64,000 nucleotides of DNA from Lacticaseibacillus suibinensis (GCF_003946175.1 NZ_RHOK01000002.1:122815-186814), one strand, 5' to 3'. Positions 1-8,933 are shown, counted from the stretch's first letter. The notes: a model not told the origin generated them from the letters alone. Made by a program: numbers and translations.

Positions 1-105
1 GCTTATCACATGAACAAGCAACACTGGCTCTCTTACCAACTCAACCAACAGACGCCGCTGGCTGATCTCATGGCCGCCATCGAGGCCAGTCGCAAGCTGG
101 CGTGA
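1..105 (+). CDS. MmcQ/YjbR family protein, C-terminal end
   Basis: Only the last 34 codons are inside the window, ending at a TGA. They contain the YHMNKQHW stretch and a following helix that are typical of the end of MmcQ/YjbR proteins, small CyaY-like-fold proteins annotated as DNA-binding. The function of the family is poorly defined. The start and most of the protein lie to the left of the window. Confidence 0.65.
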   Translation, partial: AYHMNKQHWLSYQLNQQTPLADLMAAIEASRKLA

Positions 106-139
106 GCCAAATCCTGTATAAGTAAAACTGGAGGTTCTC

Positions 140-508
140 ATGACCATTCTCTTTCTCATCTTAATTGGCTTGCTCGGGGTGCTTCACCTCGGCATCATGG
201 GCCTAGAGCTTTGGGCCTCACCGCAGACGCAGGCCCAAGCCTTTGCGATGCCATTGAGCTTTGTTAGTCAGGCTCCGGCGCGCACTTCGCTCATCAACCA
301 GGGCATTTACAACGGTGCGCTCGGCGCCCTGTTCTTGTTCACCTTTTTGTTGGCGGATAATCCCACGACTTGGTTGGTGCGGATGGCACTGGCTGGGTTT
401 GTCTTGATCGTCGGCCTCGTTGGCGGCTTCACGGCGACCAAGAAAATCTTCTTCATTCAATGTTTACCAGCTGCCATCACGCTGCTCATTGGACTGCTAG
501 CAAGGTAA
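140..508 (+). CDS. DUF1304 family small membrane protein
   Basis: A 122-residue, very hydrophobic protein with about four membrane segments (roughly residues 1-23, 50-70, 76-97 and 100-121). The GLELWASP stretch after the first segment and the overall size fit the DUF1304 family of integral membrane proteins, whose role is unknown. The ATG has a good ribosome binding site (GGAGG, about 6 bases upstream). It starts 35 bases after the preceding stop and is closed by a strong terminator, so it is probably cotranscribed with the MmcQ-like gene. Confidence 0.8.
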   Translation: MTILFLILIGLLGVLHLGIMGLELWASPQTQAQAFAMPLSFVSQAPARTSLINQGIYNGALGALFLFTFLLADNPTTWLVRMALAGFVLIVGLVGGFTATKKIFFIQCLPAAITLLIGLLAR

Positions 509-540
509 CAGGCACTAGCGGCAAACACACATCAGGTCAA

Positions 541-575
541 AAGGGGCACCCCGCAACACCGGGGTGCCCCTTTGT
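541..575 (+). terminator. Rho-independent terminator after the DUF1304 gene
   Basis: A near-perfect 12-bp GC-rich stem (541-552 with 561-572) around an 8-base loop, followed by a short T run. It separates the first two genes from the lipoprotein gene. Confidence 0.85.
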
Positions 576-664
576 GCGCCTCGCTGGCGGATGCCAGCAT
601 GTTATATAATGGTCATGGCGCAAGGCACGACCACTTTGAAATGGGTTGGAAATGAGGGCTAACA

Positions 665-1771
665 ATGAACAAGCTGACATGGCGAAACTTTAAAGGCTTT
701 TTGAGTCTACTGCTATTATCGATGATCATCCTGCTAACTGGCTGCGGCGCCAGGCAAGCCAGCGGACCAGAAGATGACCCGACTAAAACCGTGAAAGTTG
801 ATGGCACCAGTATTTCCCCAATCACGGCGACGCAAAAGACTTTTAATCAGCAGTTGCTCAAGCTGTACCCTAATCTCAAACCGGCGATGAGCAAAGATCC
901 ACGGCCGCGCTTGTACGTCATCCCTGGGCTGAAGACGACCAAAACGCTCAAGATGAATGCTAAATCCACCGTGGGCATCAGCAAAAAAATGGATCCACAG
1001 GGGTTAGCCATCACGCCCAAATACGTCATTATTTCGGCCTATAGCCGCGACAAGCAATACCACTCGGTGCTTTTCCTGCTGAGTAAGAAAACCGGCCGGT
1101 ACCTCAAAACCATCGTCCTACCGCGTAATTCCCACGTTGGCGGCCTCGCCTATGACACGAAGTATCACCGGTTGTGGGTGACCACCGAAACGACCACGCA
1201 ACAGGCCTCGTTATCCGCCTATAATTTGGTCACCCTGAAAAAGGCCAACTTTGCGCGCCACCACCGCGCCACGAAGTTCGACCAAATTGTAACCTTACCG
1301 CAACTCAAGCGCGCTTCCTACGCCACCTATTACGGCGGCAAAATTCTGGTGGGCTACTTTGATCAAGGCGGTCAAGGTAGTCTGATGGCTTATCCCGTCA
1401 ACCAGCACGGTCTGCCCGACACCACTCAAGCCGCTACCACCCAGCTGCGCGGGGCGCATAACTACACTACGTTCACCCGCCTGCAAGGCGTCAGCGTCAC
1501 CGCCAATCGGCTCCTGTTTTCCCAATCATTTGGGCAACAATCTTCGAAGTTGATCAGCTTCGACAATGACGGTAGCAAAACCTGGATTGATTTTGACGCT
1601 GATGACGTGGTGAAATCCGCCACCTTACCGCCTTACATGGAGCAAACCGCAGTGGACGGTGACGATATTTATATTTTGTTCGAATCGGCGGCTGAAAAGT
1701 ACCGGCATGTCGACCTCGATTTTCACGCCGACCGGGTGGTGAAGCTGGATCTTAAGCCTCTGTTTAAATGA
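665..1771 (+). CDS. Lipoprotein, probable beta-propeller
   Basis: A 368-residue secreted lipoprotein. The signal peptide ends in the lipobox LLTGC, with the acylated Cys at residue 27. The rest has repeated beta-rich units of the kind QGLAITPKYVIIS and GGLAYDTKYHRLWVTT, which resemble blades of a beta-propeller. Similar lipoproteins occur in lactobacilli and Listeria without a defined function. The ribosome binding site is GAGGG, and a TATAAT at 605-610 may be the -10 box, although no clear -35 box is seen. It appears to be a single-gene unit, closed by a hairpin at 1818-1849. Confidence 0.7.
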   Translation: MNKLTWRNFKGFLSLLLLSMIILLTGCGARQASGPEDDPTKTVKVDGTSISPITATQKTFNQQLLKLYPNLKPAMSKDPRPRLYVIPGLKTTKTLKMNAKSTVGISKKMDPQGLAITPKYVIISAYSRDKQYHSVLFLLSKKTGRYLKTIVLPRNSHVGGLAYDTKYHRLWVTTETTTQQASLSAYNLVTLKKANFARHHRATKFDQIVTLPQLKRASYATYYGGKILVGYFDQGGQGSLMAYPVNQHGLPDTTQAATTQLRGAHNYTTFTRLQGVSVTANRLLFSQSFGQQSSKLISFDNDGSKTWIDFDADDVVKSATLPPYMEQTAVDGDDIYILFESAAEKYRHVDLDFHADRVVKLDLKPLFK

Positions 1772-1817
1772 GTAGGTTACGCCTGACTCATTTAAATGAG
1801 TGGCCAGAGCAAAACAG

Positions 1818-1853
1818 ATGGCAGCAATCCCAAGCGGGATTGCTGCCATTTCT
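1818..1853. terminator. Bidirectional terminator between convergent genes
   Basis: A perfect 14-bp stem (1818-1831 with 1836-1849) with a 4-base loop. Short T-rich tracts on both sides suit termination of both the lipoprotein gene and the convergent nuclease-like gene. Confidence 0.8.
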
Positions 1854-1929
1854 GGTTCAATATAAAGCCTAAAAACAAAGCAGTGGTCTGAAACAGCATA
1901 GCCAACAATGTAGCCTCTGATTGAGGTTT

Positions 1930-2523
1930 TCAAACTTTCTGCTGCTGACTGATAGCTTGCAAAAAACGGGCCACGAGTGAATCGAGCTGATCTTGCCACC
2001 AATATGGAATCTCCAGCATTGGCACCTGATGATTCTGGCACCATCGACGTTTAACCTCCATGTTAGCAGCATAATTTTGAAAATGTGGTCTGTCCCTGAG
2101 ATAGTGATGCATCCCGTTGTACTCGATGAAGGCCCATTGCCCTGCCACTTTGAAACATAAATCAACAGGCAAAGGGGTACCATTTTGATTTTTCAGTCCC
2201 CTAAACACCCGCTCCTGATAAACTTGGTAGCCGCGCTCCTTTAAAAACTCCCGAATATGTTGCACTTGCCAACCGTTCACGCCCCTGATAGCAGGAAAGC
2301 TTTGATACGTCGCTTCAGCCTCAAGCTCAAAATGCAGTGCCAGAATTTGGACGTTACGTCTAAATCCCGGCAGATGAAGCCGCACCACCTGACCAACGCG
2401 AGTATACGGTTGCCGATATGAGGGCAAATACCACGAGTAAACCTTACCCTGCGCCATCCCATGATGAAAAAACTGGGCATCAACGACATTTAACCGATCC
2501 CTGACAAAAACGATTTCGTTCAT
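1930..2523 (-). CDS. Protein with Vsr/EDxHD-like endonuclease fold at its C-terminus
   Basis: A 197-residue protein. The first 75 residues are unfamiliar. From about residue 80 the pattern resembles the Vsr/EDxHD branch of PD-(D/E)XK-type nucleases: Glu104, PVD with Asp121, AFIEYNG with Glu134 followed by His139-His140, Lys158, WC at 161-162, His166 and EIPYW at 171-175. This is the order seen in homing or mismatch-repair nucleases of that fold. It may be a domesticated nuclease or a nucleic-acid-binding protein. No methylase or intron is nearby, so the biological role is open. It is convergent with the lipoprotein gene. Confidence 0.55.
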   Translation of the reverse strand: MNEIVFVRDRLNVVDAQFFHHGMAQGKVYSWYLPSYRQPYTRVGQVVRLHLPGFRRNVQILALHFELEAEATYQSFPAIRGVNGWQVQHIREFLKERGYQVYQERVFRGLKNQNGTPLPVDLCFKVAGQWAFIEYNGMHHYLRDRPHFQNYAANMEVKRRWCQNHQVPMLEIPYWWQDQLDSLVARFLQAISQQQKV

Positions 2524-2715
2524 TGCATCACCCCACTGCAGGAGATTACCAGCATTGTTTCTGGTAGTTTACGATGCTTTCGTGTGTCATGCAATCTCAG
2601 CGCTTCGCCTTTTGAGCGGCGTGCCAAAGCAGCCTTAACTCCATCGCCGCTTTCAGCTTCTTTGATTGTATGGTCATCCCAGGATGCTACAGCAATCGCC
2701 TTGGTCAGACTTATC

Positions 2716-3345
2716 CTAAGCTCCCCTATCACTCGGAAAATTATCATCAGGGTGTCTAATGGCATGGCCTAACGCAACGCCGCTGACCGCTAGTGCTGCG
2801 CCACCTGCAGCATAAAATTCGAGGCTCAAACCAAAGGCCAAATACAATAGGACGAGAAAGGCGATGACGCCTAGAAACAAGATGGCAAACCGCGTATAGA
2901 TAGGTAACAGTTTAGGCTGCCTTAGATACCAATACCGCTGTCGGATAAACTGCAACGCTGCGAGACTGCAACTCAGCACCATCACAAGCATGGCTTGAAC
3001 CAGTGGCGGCGTCTGCAACCACGGCCAATCAAACAGAGCACCTAAAACCAGTACCATCAAAATCGCAACTGCGACCAGCAGGACCCAATAAGCCCGCCGC
3101 GCTTTCGTCGCCGCTTGTGCTTTCGCTCGCATATCGCCAACCAGCTTATGATCACCCCGAATGAAATCATCCAGTGACAAGCCAAATAAATCGCTCAGCG
3201 CAATCAAAGCATCAATATCTGGATAAGTACGTCCATTCTCCCACCCTGAAATCGTTTGGCGACTGACATGAAGCTGGTCTGCCAGTTGTTGCTGCGTCAG
3301 ATTCTGTTTTTGTCTTGATTGTTTCAGGCGAGTGCCGAACGTCAT
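2716..3345 (-). CDS. XRE-type regulator with C-terminal membrane domain
   Basis: A 209-residue protein. Residues 3-57 form a Cro/C1-type helix-turn-helix (LTQQQLADQLHVSRQTISGWE). From about residue 80 there are four predicted membrane helices. Lactic acid bacteria carry many such membrane-linked XRE proteins, mostly of unknown signal. I chose the ATG at 3345 rather than the upstream one because it has a purine-rich site (AAGGGATG) before it and starts directly at the helix-turn-helix. The 190 bases between this gene and the nuclease-like gene hold no convincing gene. Confidence 0.8.
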   Translation of the reverse strand: MTFGTRLKQSRQKQNLTQQQLADQLHVSRQTISGWENGRTYPDIDALIALSDLFGLSLDDFIRGDHKLVGDMRAKAQAATKARRAYWVLLVAVAILMVLVLGALFDWPWLQTPPLVQAMLVMVLSCSLAALQFIRQRYWYLRQPKLLPIYTRFAILFLGVIAFLVLLYLAFGLSLEFYAAGGAALAVSGVALGHAIRHPDDNFPSDRGA

Positions 3346-3402
3346 CGCTATCGCATCCCTTCGGCCCAATTATGCCACGAGCCTCATTAATCGGATAGTG
3401 AA

Positions 3403-3464
3403 GGCGCGTCAATACGATGACGAGATTTGTTGCATGCCACGCGGAGGCCGCTACTCGACGCGCC
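3403..3464. repeat. Intergenic inverted repeat
   Basis: The 8-base arms GGCGCGTC (3403-3410) and GACGCGCC (3457-3464) are exact complements around 46 bases, between the MFS exporter and the XRE regulator. There is no T run, so it is not a clear terminator. Confidence 0.45.
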
Positions 3465-3516
3465 TGAGCGCCATCACTTATGATGCGAAAGAGCGGTCCT
3501 GTTTGCTGCCGCGATT

Positions 3517-4896
3517 TTAGCTGCGCTTGGTCACTCGCCAAAGCAGCCCCAGTTCGATGGCAGTCAACACCGTCAACACCGCGAAACTATTCACGCTGCC
3601 GGTGAGCGTCCCGGCGACTCGCGAAGTGGCCTGCGCCTGGCCGGCCGCAACGATGGCCGCCGCCAAGTCGACCCCCAGCGCGGCCCCGAATTGCTGAACC
3701 GTATTGAAAATTGCATTGCCATCGGGATACGTGGCTTCCGGCAATTGATTCAAGCCAAACGTCATGATATTGCCATAACCCAAGCCGCGCCCCAGCATGA
3801 ACAACAGATACAATACCAAGATTGCCACGTCATCCAAGTGATTGCCCCAAACCCACAGTCCCAAGGTACCCATGAGGGCAATGATGGCACTGCTGCGTAA
3901 CGGCGCCTTGGCGCCACGTTGATCATACCAGCGTCCGCTCAACGGTCCGGCAACCGCGCCAATGGCTGCGCCCGGCAGCACCACCAGGCCGGCGACCAGC
4001 GCCGAACTGTGATTGACCAACTGAATGTAGTTGGGCAACAGAAAGCTCATCCCCAGCGCGCCGATTTGCACGCACAAAAACGCCAGCAGGCTCTCGACGA
4101 ACGTCTGATTGCTCAACAGACGTAGGTTGATGATCGGCGTCTGGAGGCGCAACGACCGCTGCACAAAGCCCAGCAGCGCGAAGCAGCCGAGCACCAACGC
4201 GCCAGCCACTGACCAGCTGAATAGCGGCTGGGAGCCCCAGTTAGAAATGCCGTAGATCAAGCCACCAAACGTGAGGATGATCAGAATCACGCTAAGCGGA
4301 TCGGTTTTGGCGGCGACCAGCCGGGAATGTTGTTCAATGCACACCAACCCCAAGATCAACGCGATCAGCAACACTGGCAACAAAAAGACGAAAATGTAGC
4401 GCCATGACAACGCGGACACCACCAGCCCGCCAAAAGTTGGCCCGAGTGCCGGCGCCACGCCAGTAATCATCGTGCCGACCCCCATCATCATGCCGGTTTG
4501 ACTCGGCGGCACTTGCTCCAGAATGATGTTAAACATCAAGGGCAGTGCGATGCCAGTCCCCAGACCTTGCACCCCGCGCCCCAACAAGAGCACCCAAAAC
4601 GCCGGGGCCGCACCATCAAGAACTACACCGACGATGAACAGGCTAATCGCCACCAAGAATAAACTGCGCGTCTTAAACCGCCGCTTCAACGTCGCCGAGA
4701 GCGGCACCATCGCCGCCACCACTAACAGATACAGTGTTGTCATCCACTGTACCGTGTTGGTGGCAATCTTGAACTCGTGCATTAGAGTGGGAAACGTGAT
4801 ATTCATCGCGGTTTCGACCATCACCCCGCAAAACGACATCAACCCTGTGGCTACAATTGCGCCAACGACTTTTGGCGTGATTTTCTTTTCGTACAC
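3517..4896 (-). CDS. MFS transporter of the DHA2 (EmrB/QacA) drug exporter family
   Basis: A 459-residue protein with 12-14 predicted membrane helices. The loop after helix 2 (residues ~70-75) and the GRGVQGLGTGIALPL stretch of helix 4 are typical of proton-driven multidrug exporters of the DHA2 family. It starts at GTG, which has a textbook AGGAGG site. It stands alone and is followed by the XRE regulator on the same strand, which could be its regulator. The substrate cannot be read from the sequence. Confidence 0.85.
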   Translation of the reverse strand: MYEKKITPKVVGAIVATGLMSFCGVMVETAMNITFPTLMHEFKIATNTVQWMTTLYLLVVAAMVPLSATLKRRFKTRSLFLVAISLFIVGVVLDGAAPAFWVLLLGRGVQGLGTGIALPLMFNIILEQVPPSQTGMMMGVGTMITGVAPALGPTFGGLVVSALSWRYIFVFLLPVLLIALILGLVCIEQHSRLVAAKTDPLSVILIILTFGGLIYGISNWGSQPLFSWSVAGALVLGCFALLGFVQRSLRLQTPIINLRLLSNQTFVESLLAFLCVQIGALGMSFLLPNYIQLVNHSSALVAGLVVLPGAAIGAVAGPLSGRWYDQRGAKAPLRSSAIIALMGTLGLWVWGNHLDDVAILVLYLLFMLGRGLGYGNIMTFGLNQLPEATYPDGNAIFNTVQQFGAALGVDLAAAIVAAGQAQATSRVAGTLTGSVNSFAVLTVLTAIELGLLWRVTKRS

Positions 4897-4993
4897 CGTT
4901 GCCTCCTGAAATTTGATAGCTTGCTAACAAATTCCAACCTAGCACAATATTTTGCTTCGCGTAAGCACAACCTGTTGCCAGACCACGGCATGC

Positions 4994-5026
4994 AAAAAAC
5001 CGACTATCCGTTGTCTGATAGTCGGT
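4994..5026 (-). terminator. Terminator of rlmH
   Basis: On the minus strand a 10-bp stem (ACCGACTATC with its complement) is followed by six T residues. It lies about 70 bases after the rlmH stop. Confidence 0.85.
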
Positions 5027-5098
5027 TCACCAGCGAGGATTGAAGCTGTTAAAGCCGCCCGAACCGACAAAACAAATCGGTTCGCCAAGACTGCCGCA

Positions 5099-5578
5099 TC
5101 ACTTATGATACGGACTCCCAATCTGTATCATAAACGCGCGATAAATCTGCTCAATCAACACCAGCCGCATCAACTGATGCGGCATGGTGAGCTTGCCAAA
5201 ACTCAAGGTATCATTTGCGCGTTTCATCACCGCCGGCGCCAAGCCCAGCGAGCCGCCAATCACGAAGGTAATGTCGGAATGGCCATAGGTCGTCAGGTCT
5301 TCGATTTCTTTGGCAAAGACTTCGCTGGGCCGCTGTTTGCCCTCGATGGCCAGCGCAATGACCCATTCTTTGTCCTTGATTTTGCCTAAAATCCGTTCGC
5401 CTTCAATGGCTTTGACCTGCGTCATCTCGGCCTCAGACAGCGACTCTGGGGCTTTTTCGTCAGCCACTTCCACAATCTCGACCTTGGCAAATTTGGTCAG
5501 GCGTTTGCGATACTCGGCAATCCCGTCTTTAAAGTATTTTTCTTTCAGCTTGCCCACGCCGATAATTTTGATATTCAT
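5099..5578 (-). CDS. rlmH: 23S rRNA (pseudouridine1915-N3)-methyltransferase RlmH
   Basis: A 159-residue SPOUT-class methyltransferase that methylates pseudouridine 1915 in helix 69 of 23S rRNA. The full length, the FVIGGSLGL knot region and the terminal signature EQIYRAF...GSPYHK are diagnostic. In most lactobacilli it lies directly after htrA in the wal locus. Here htrA is about 12.6 kb away on the same strand, so the usual neighbourhood has been split. Confidence 0.97.
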   Translation of the reverse strand: MNIKIIGVGKLKEKYFKDGIAEYRKRLTKFAKVEIVEVADEKAPESLSEAEMTQVKAIEGERILGKIKDKEWVIALAIEGKQRPSEVFAKEIEDLTTYGHSDITFVIGGSLGLAPAVMKRANDTLSFGKLTMPHQLMRLVLIEQIYRAFMIQIGSPYHK

Positions 5579-5611
5579 GTTCGTTCGCCTCTGCTTTCCT
5601 GTTCAGTATAG

Positions 5612-5639
5612 CAAAAAGCGCCTGCTCCTCGCAGACGCT
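5612..5639 (-). terminator. Terminator of the OYE-family gene
   Basis: A 9-bp stem with one mismatch (5617-5625 with 5631-5639), followed on the minus strand by TTTTTGC. It lies 5 bases after the oxidoreductase stop. Confidence 0.75.
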
Positions 5640-5644
5640 CGCGT

Positions 5645-6733
5645 TTACTTAAACCACCGGCTGGCGAAATCGTACAACGGCGTACTCATGGGCGTCGTAT
5701 GTAGCGCCGCTTCAAATGGCCCGGTGTAAATCGCTGCATCGGCCCCTTGCCCCAGCTTCACGGCCCAGGTCGGGTCATACAGCAGCTGCTGGCCCACTGC
5801 CACTAATTCTGTCGTGCTCAGCACGTTTTCGACGTCTTCGCGGGTCCGCACGCCGCCCACGCCGACTAAGGGCAAGCGGCCCGCCAACTGCTCATGCACC
5901 ACAGCCAGAATACTACGGTCAACAACGTCGGTCCGCGCCACCCGCTGATAGTCATTGAGTGACACGTGCAAATAGTCCAGCGGCTGCCGGGCCAGCTGAT
6001 CCACCAACCACAAGGTATCGTCAAGGCGAATGCCCGGTGTTTCATATTCCTCTGGCGACAGGCGATACCCCACGGCAAACGAACGGTCGGCCGTTTCGCG
6101 TACCGCCGTCATCACCGCGTCAATCACGGCTTGAATAAAGACGTACCGCTTGTCTCGAGAACCACCAAACGCATCAGTCCGCCGGTTGGAATGCGGGGAG
6201 AAGAACTGTTGCAACAAGTAAGTATTAGCCCCGTGTAATTCCACACCATCGAAACCGGCCGCGATCGCGCGGCGCGTGGCCGCACCAAACGCTTCAATCG
6301 TAGCCTGAATCTCTGCAGTGCTCATCGCCCGCGGGGTTTCCGCATTGGCCCGTTCTGCGGCCACGGCGCTGGCCGACACCGGCTGCTCACCACTCAGCGT
6401 GGCCCGATCCGTCATCCGGCCGGCATGAAAAATCTGCACGATGGCTTTAGCGCCTTGGGCATGAATCGCCCCAGCCAGCGCTGCCAGTTGCGGAATTTCG
6501 GCGTCTCGGTCAATGCCTAGCTCGCCTGGCCAGCCTTTGCCGCCTGGCTGCACATTGGCGGCACCGGTAATGACGGCGCCCAGGCCCTTCGCCCGGGCGT
6601 GATAATAGGCGATTTCGTCCTGCGTTACAGTACCATCAAAAAAGCTTTGTTTCGTCGTCATCGGCGACATCATCAGGCGATTTGGTAAAGTGACCCCAGA
6701 CCGCAACTTCAGTGACTCATTGAACTTAACCAT
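5645..6733 (-). CDS. NADH:flavin oxidoreductase, Old Yellow Enzyme family
   Basis: A 362-residue FMN-dependent TIM-barrel oxidoreductase. The family reduces activated C=C bonds with NAD(P)H. Visible features are the FMN-binding start LPNRLMMSPMTT, the substrate-anion motif HGAN, the FFSPHSNRRTDAFGGS block and the C-terminal GVGGVRTREDVENVL phosphate-binding region. There is no C-terminal FeS/FAD extension, so this is the short OYE form rather than a dienoyl-CoA reductase. A GAGGGGG site precedes the ATG. The physiological substrate is unknown. Confidence 0.9.
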   Translation of the reverse strand: MVKFNESLKLRSGVTLPNRLMMSPMTTKQSFFDGTVTQDEIAYYHARAKGLGAVITGAANVQPGGKGWPGELGIDRDAEIPQLAALAGAIHAQGAKAIVQIFHAGRMTDRATLSGEQPVSASAVAAERANAETPRAMSTAEIQATIEAFGAATRRAIAAGFDGVELHGANTYLLQQFFSPHSNRRTDAFGGSRDKRYVFIQAVIDAVMTAVRETADRSFAVGYRLSPEEYETPGIRLDDTLWLVDQLARQPLDYLHVSLNDYQRVARTDVVDRSILAVVHEQLAGRLPLVGVGGVRTREDVENVLSTTELVAVGQQLLYDPTWAVKLGQGADAAIYTGPFEAALHTTPMSTPLYDFASRWFK

Positions 6734-6972
6734 TGCACTGCCCCCTCAGTTCGTGTTGTTTGTCGCTTACTAATTATAAGCTCATTCCAGCACAAGTGCC
6801 ACCGGCGATTCGGTCAAATAAGCGGTGACCGCAGCGGTAATTGTTCGCTAATGATTGACAATGTAACGACTTATTGCCCACTTTTTACACATTACCCCCG
6901 ATGCTGTTTTTTGGTCTCGCCGTACAAGTAAATTTATAGAATGCCGATTTGATAGCATTTAGATGCATCTTT

Positions 6973-7002
6973 TTGGCCTTTTTTACCCGTCATCCGTATA
7001 AT
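6973..7002 (+). promoter_or_regulatory. Promoter of the anion permease gene
   Basis: A perfect -10 box TATAAT (6997-7002) lies 18 bases after TTGGCC (6973-6978). It predicts a transcript start near 7009 and a leader of about 100 nt. The rest of the 377-bp gene-free stretch (6734-6970) holds nothing I recognise. Confidence 0.75.
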
Positions 7003-7010
7003 TTACCTTA

Positions 7011-7106
7011 GCGTGTGTTTTACACGAGTTTTACACACGCTCCATTGTTTCACTTGTTTTTTAAGTGCAGAATAGTAGTGTTGAGTCAATTTTGGAGCGT
7101 GTAAAA
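7011..7106 (+). promoter_or_regulatory. Leader with two mutually exclusive hairpins
   Basis: The segment 7029-7043 (TTTTACACACGCTCC) can pair with the very start of the predicted transcript (GCGTGTG, 7011-7017). It can alternatively pair with 7094-7106 (GGAGCGTGTAAAA), which holds the only ribosome-binding-like GGAG before the ATG. A small CACTT/AAGTG hairpin lies between. The geometry suggests translational switching, but no known riboswitch class fits. The GGAG lies 13 bases from the ATG, which is longer than usual. Confidence 0.5.
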
Positions 7107-7110
7107 ACAT

Positions 7111-8217
7111 ATGACTGTAATCAAAAACATTGCCAAAGACCGGGTGCTTCAGATCACCGCTGCCTTGGTAGTGCTGAGCCTGTTCGTTGCTAAGCCACGA
7201 CTTGCGGACATCAGCTTTTCAACACTCTGGTCGATTCTCGGGATGATGACGGTCATCCAGATTTTTGAATACCTGCACATCCTCGATTATTTCGCTTACC
7301 GGTTAACCAGTATTGCCGCTGACTCCAGGCAGCTGCTGGTGATGTTCGTCGGGCTGGCGCTCGTCGCCGGGATGGTGCTCACCAACGACGTGACCGTCAT
7401 CACCCTGGTGCCGTTGTACCTTCAAATTGCCAAAAAATATAACTTACGCGAAATTCTACCAGTGACCCTGATCGGCATGGCGGCCAACTTCGGGAGTGCC
7501 TTCACCCCATTTGGGAATACGCACAACATCTACCTGATGAGCCACTACACGATTACCGCCGGTCAGTTCTTCGGCTGGTCGACGCCGTTGCTAATTGCCA
7601 GCATCATTTTGCTGGCTGGGTTTGTGTTGTTCATTCCAAAACAACCACTACCAACCGTTGAGTTCCAAGACATCCACATTCAAACGCGGCCAACGGTGAT
7701 TACCTGCATCGTGGCGCTGTTGATTTTTGCCGGGGTCTTCAAGTTCATCCCTTCGTACGTTGGTGCCATCGCCGCGATTCTGTTGGCCAGTGTCTACAAC
7801 CGCGAGATCATGAAGAATGTCGACTACGCAATCGTTTTGACCTTCGCCGGTTTCTTCGTGATTGTCAGCGTCCTTCAGCAGATTCCCTGGGTCGTCAATC
7901 TCATCTCTAGCTTGATGAGCAGCGCCCACTCTGTTTTCCTCACCAGCATTCTCAGCAGTCAGCTGATTTCCAACGTACCATCAACGGTGCTGATTGGGAA
8001 ATTCACCAATTACGCCGCGGCACTGTTTCTTGGCTCCAATATTGGGGGCCTCGGTACGGTGGTCGGTTCAATGTGTAACCTGCTGGTGTACAAGGAATAC
8101 ACCGACTGGGGCAACCATCACCCCGGCAAGTTCTTCCTCGGCTTTTTCGCCTTCAACATCATCGGTCTGTTGGTGCTGGGTGTGATGGGCTGGCTCATTC
8201 TCGATTTTGTTTATTAG
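7111..8217 (+). CDS. SLC13/ArsB-type (ion transporter superfamily) permease
   Basis: A 368-residue membrane protein with about ten helices. It belongs to the ion transporter superfamily (ArsB, NhaD, CitMHS, SLC13). The helix-hairpin motifs are VLTNDVTVITLVPL around residue 90 and NFGSAFTPFGNTHN around residue 130, with a second set (SNVPSTVL, GSNIGGLGT) near the C-terminus. Substrates in this group include dicarboxylates, arsenite and sodium, and the sequence does not decide between them. It is shorter than SLC13 citrate carriers. Its leader shows alternative hairpins that could control translation. Confidence 0.75.
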   Translation: MTVIKNIAKDRVLQITAALVVLSLFVAKPRLADISFSTLWSILGMMTVIQIFEYLHILDYFAYRLTSIAADSRQLLVMFVGLALVAGMVLTNDVTVITLVPLYLQIAKKYNLREILPVTLIGMAANFGSAFTPFGNTHNIYLMSHYTITAGQFFGWSTPLLIASIILLAGFVLFIPKQPLPTVEFQDIHIQTRPTVITCIVALLIFAGVFKFIPSYVGAIAAILLASVYNREIMKNVDYAIVLTFAGFFVIVSVLQQIPWVVNLISSLMSSAHSVFLTSILSSQLISNVPSTVLIGKFTNYAAALFLGSNIGGLGTVVGSMCNLLVYKEYTDWGNHHPGKFFLGFFAFNIIGLLVLGVMGWLILDFVY

Positions 8218-8226
8218 TAGAAACCA

Positions 8227-8264
8227 AACGCGCGTCAACTGCAATTGAGTTGGCGCGCGTTTTA
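8227..8264 (+). terminator. Terminator of the anion permease gene
   Basis: Stem ACGCGCG.CAACT with AGTTG.CGCGCGT (8228-8240 with 8248-8260), then TTTTA. It overlaps the end of the convergent yxeA-like gene by 3 bases. Confidence 0.8.
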
Positions 8265-8675
8265 GTTGGCTTCGAGGGCGCCCGGCGTGAGCTTGGCGCG
8301 GATTTTATCCGGTAACGCGGCTCGTTTGACCGGCTGCCAGCGCAGCACCTTCTGCCCTTTCGTTTTCACCGCCAGATAGGTGTCAGGGGCAAGCGGCTGA
8401 TCCGTGACTTGAATCAAGAGCTGGCGCGGCATCCCGCACCGATCATAGGCGGTCAGTTCATAGCGATAATCACGGCCGCCATGCGCGTTGGGGAGCCACT
8501 CCACTTGCTTGGCTTGGGTCGAGACATAAACCGTGGTGCATGGCACGACCGGGTTCAAATAGTCAATCGCCGCTGCGGCCTGGGTGGTTTGATTGCGCGT
8601 CATCAGCGGCATACCAAACAGCACTGCCACCACAATGATCACTAATGCGCCGCAATTCAACCCAGCCCGTTTCAT
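8262..8675 (-). CDS. YxeA family (DUF1093) secreted small protein
   Basis: A 137-residue protein with an N-terminal membrane anchor or signal (residues 5-25) and a small beta-barrel-like domain. The stretches TTVYVSTQAK, YELTAYDRCG and LAVKTKGQKVLRW fit the YxeA/DUF1093 family of surface-located proteins. The family has no firmly known function. A GGAGGGG site precedes the ATG. Confidence 0.75.
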   Translation of the reverse strand: MKRAGLNCGALVIIVVAVLFGMPLMTRNQTTQAAAAIDYLNPVVPCTTVYVSTQAKQVEWLPNAHGGRDYRYELTAYDRCGMPRQLLIQVTDQPLAPDTYLAVKTKGQKVLRWQPVKRAALPDKIRAKLTPGALEAN

Positions 8676-8745
8676 GTGCTCCCCTCCTTGTTGTCACTAT
8701 ACCAATCAGAATATTTATCGGCATACGACTTAGGAAGGATTTCAC

Positions 8746-8844
8746 ATGGGGCCTTCGTGGGATTTTTCATGGCTTAATTGCTCGATGCGTTCACTAATCG
8801 GCATGTGCTCTCAACAATCGGTCATTATCAGTCCGGGAGACTGA
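8746..8844 (+). CDS. Possible 32-residue small ORF
   Basis: An ATG with a clear AGGAAGG site opens a 32-codon frame with two early Trp codons. No family is recognised and it may be fortuitous. It lies alone in the 302-bp stretch between two minus-strand genes. A GAGGCG/CGCCTC hairpin sits at about 8894-8908 and the GH1 terminator at 8934-8968. Confidence 0.2.
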   Translation: MGPSWDFSWLNCSMRSLIGMCSQQSVIISPGD

Positions 8845-8933
8845 TGCTGTTTTCTCACCCTACTGTTATGAAGCGGGTACAGGCGGGGCGGCGGAGGCGC
8901 ACCGCCTCTATCCGCTGTGCCTCAAATGATTCT

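Noticed and set aside
2520..2765. 81-codon minus-strand frame between the nuclease-like and XRE genes
   Set aside because: It overlaps the end of the XRE gene, has no good ribosome binding site and no recognisable motif.
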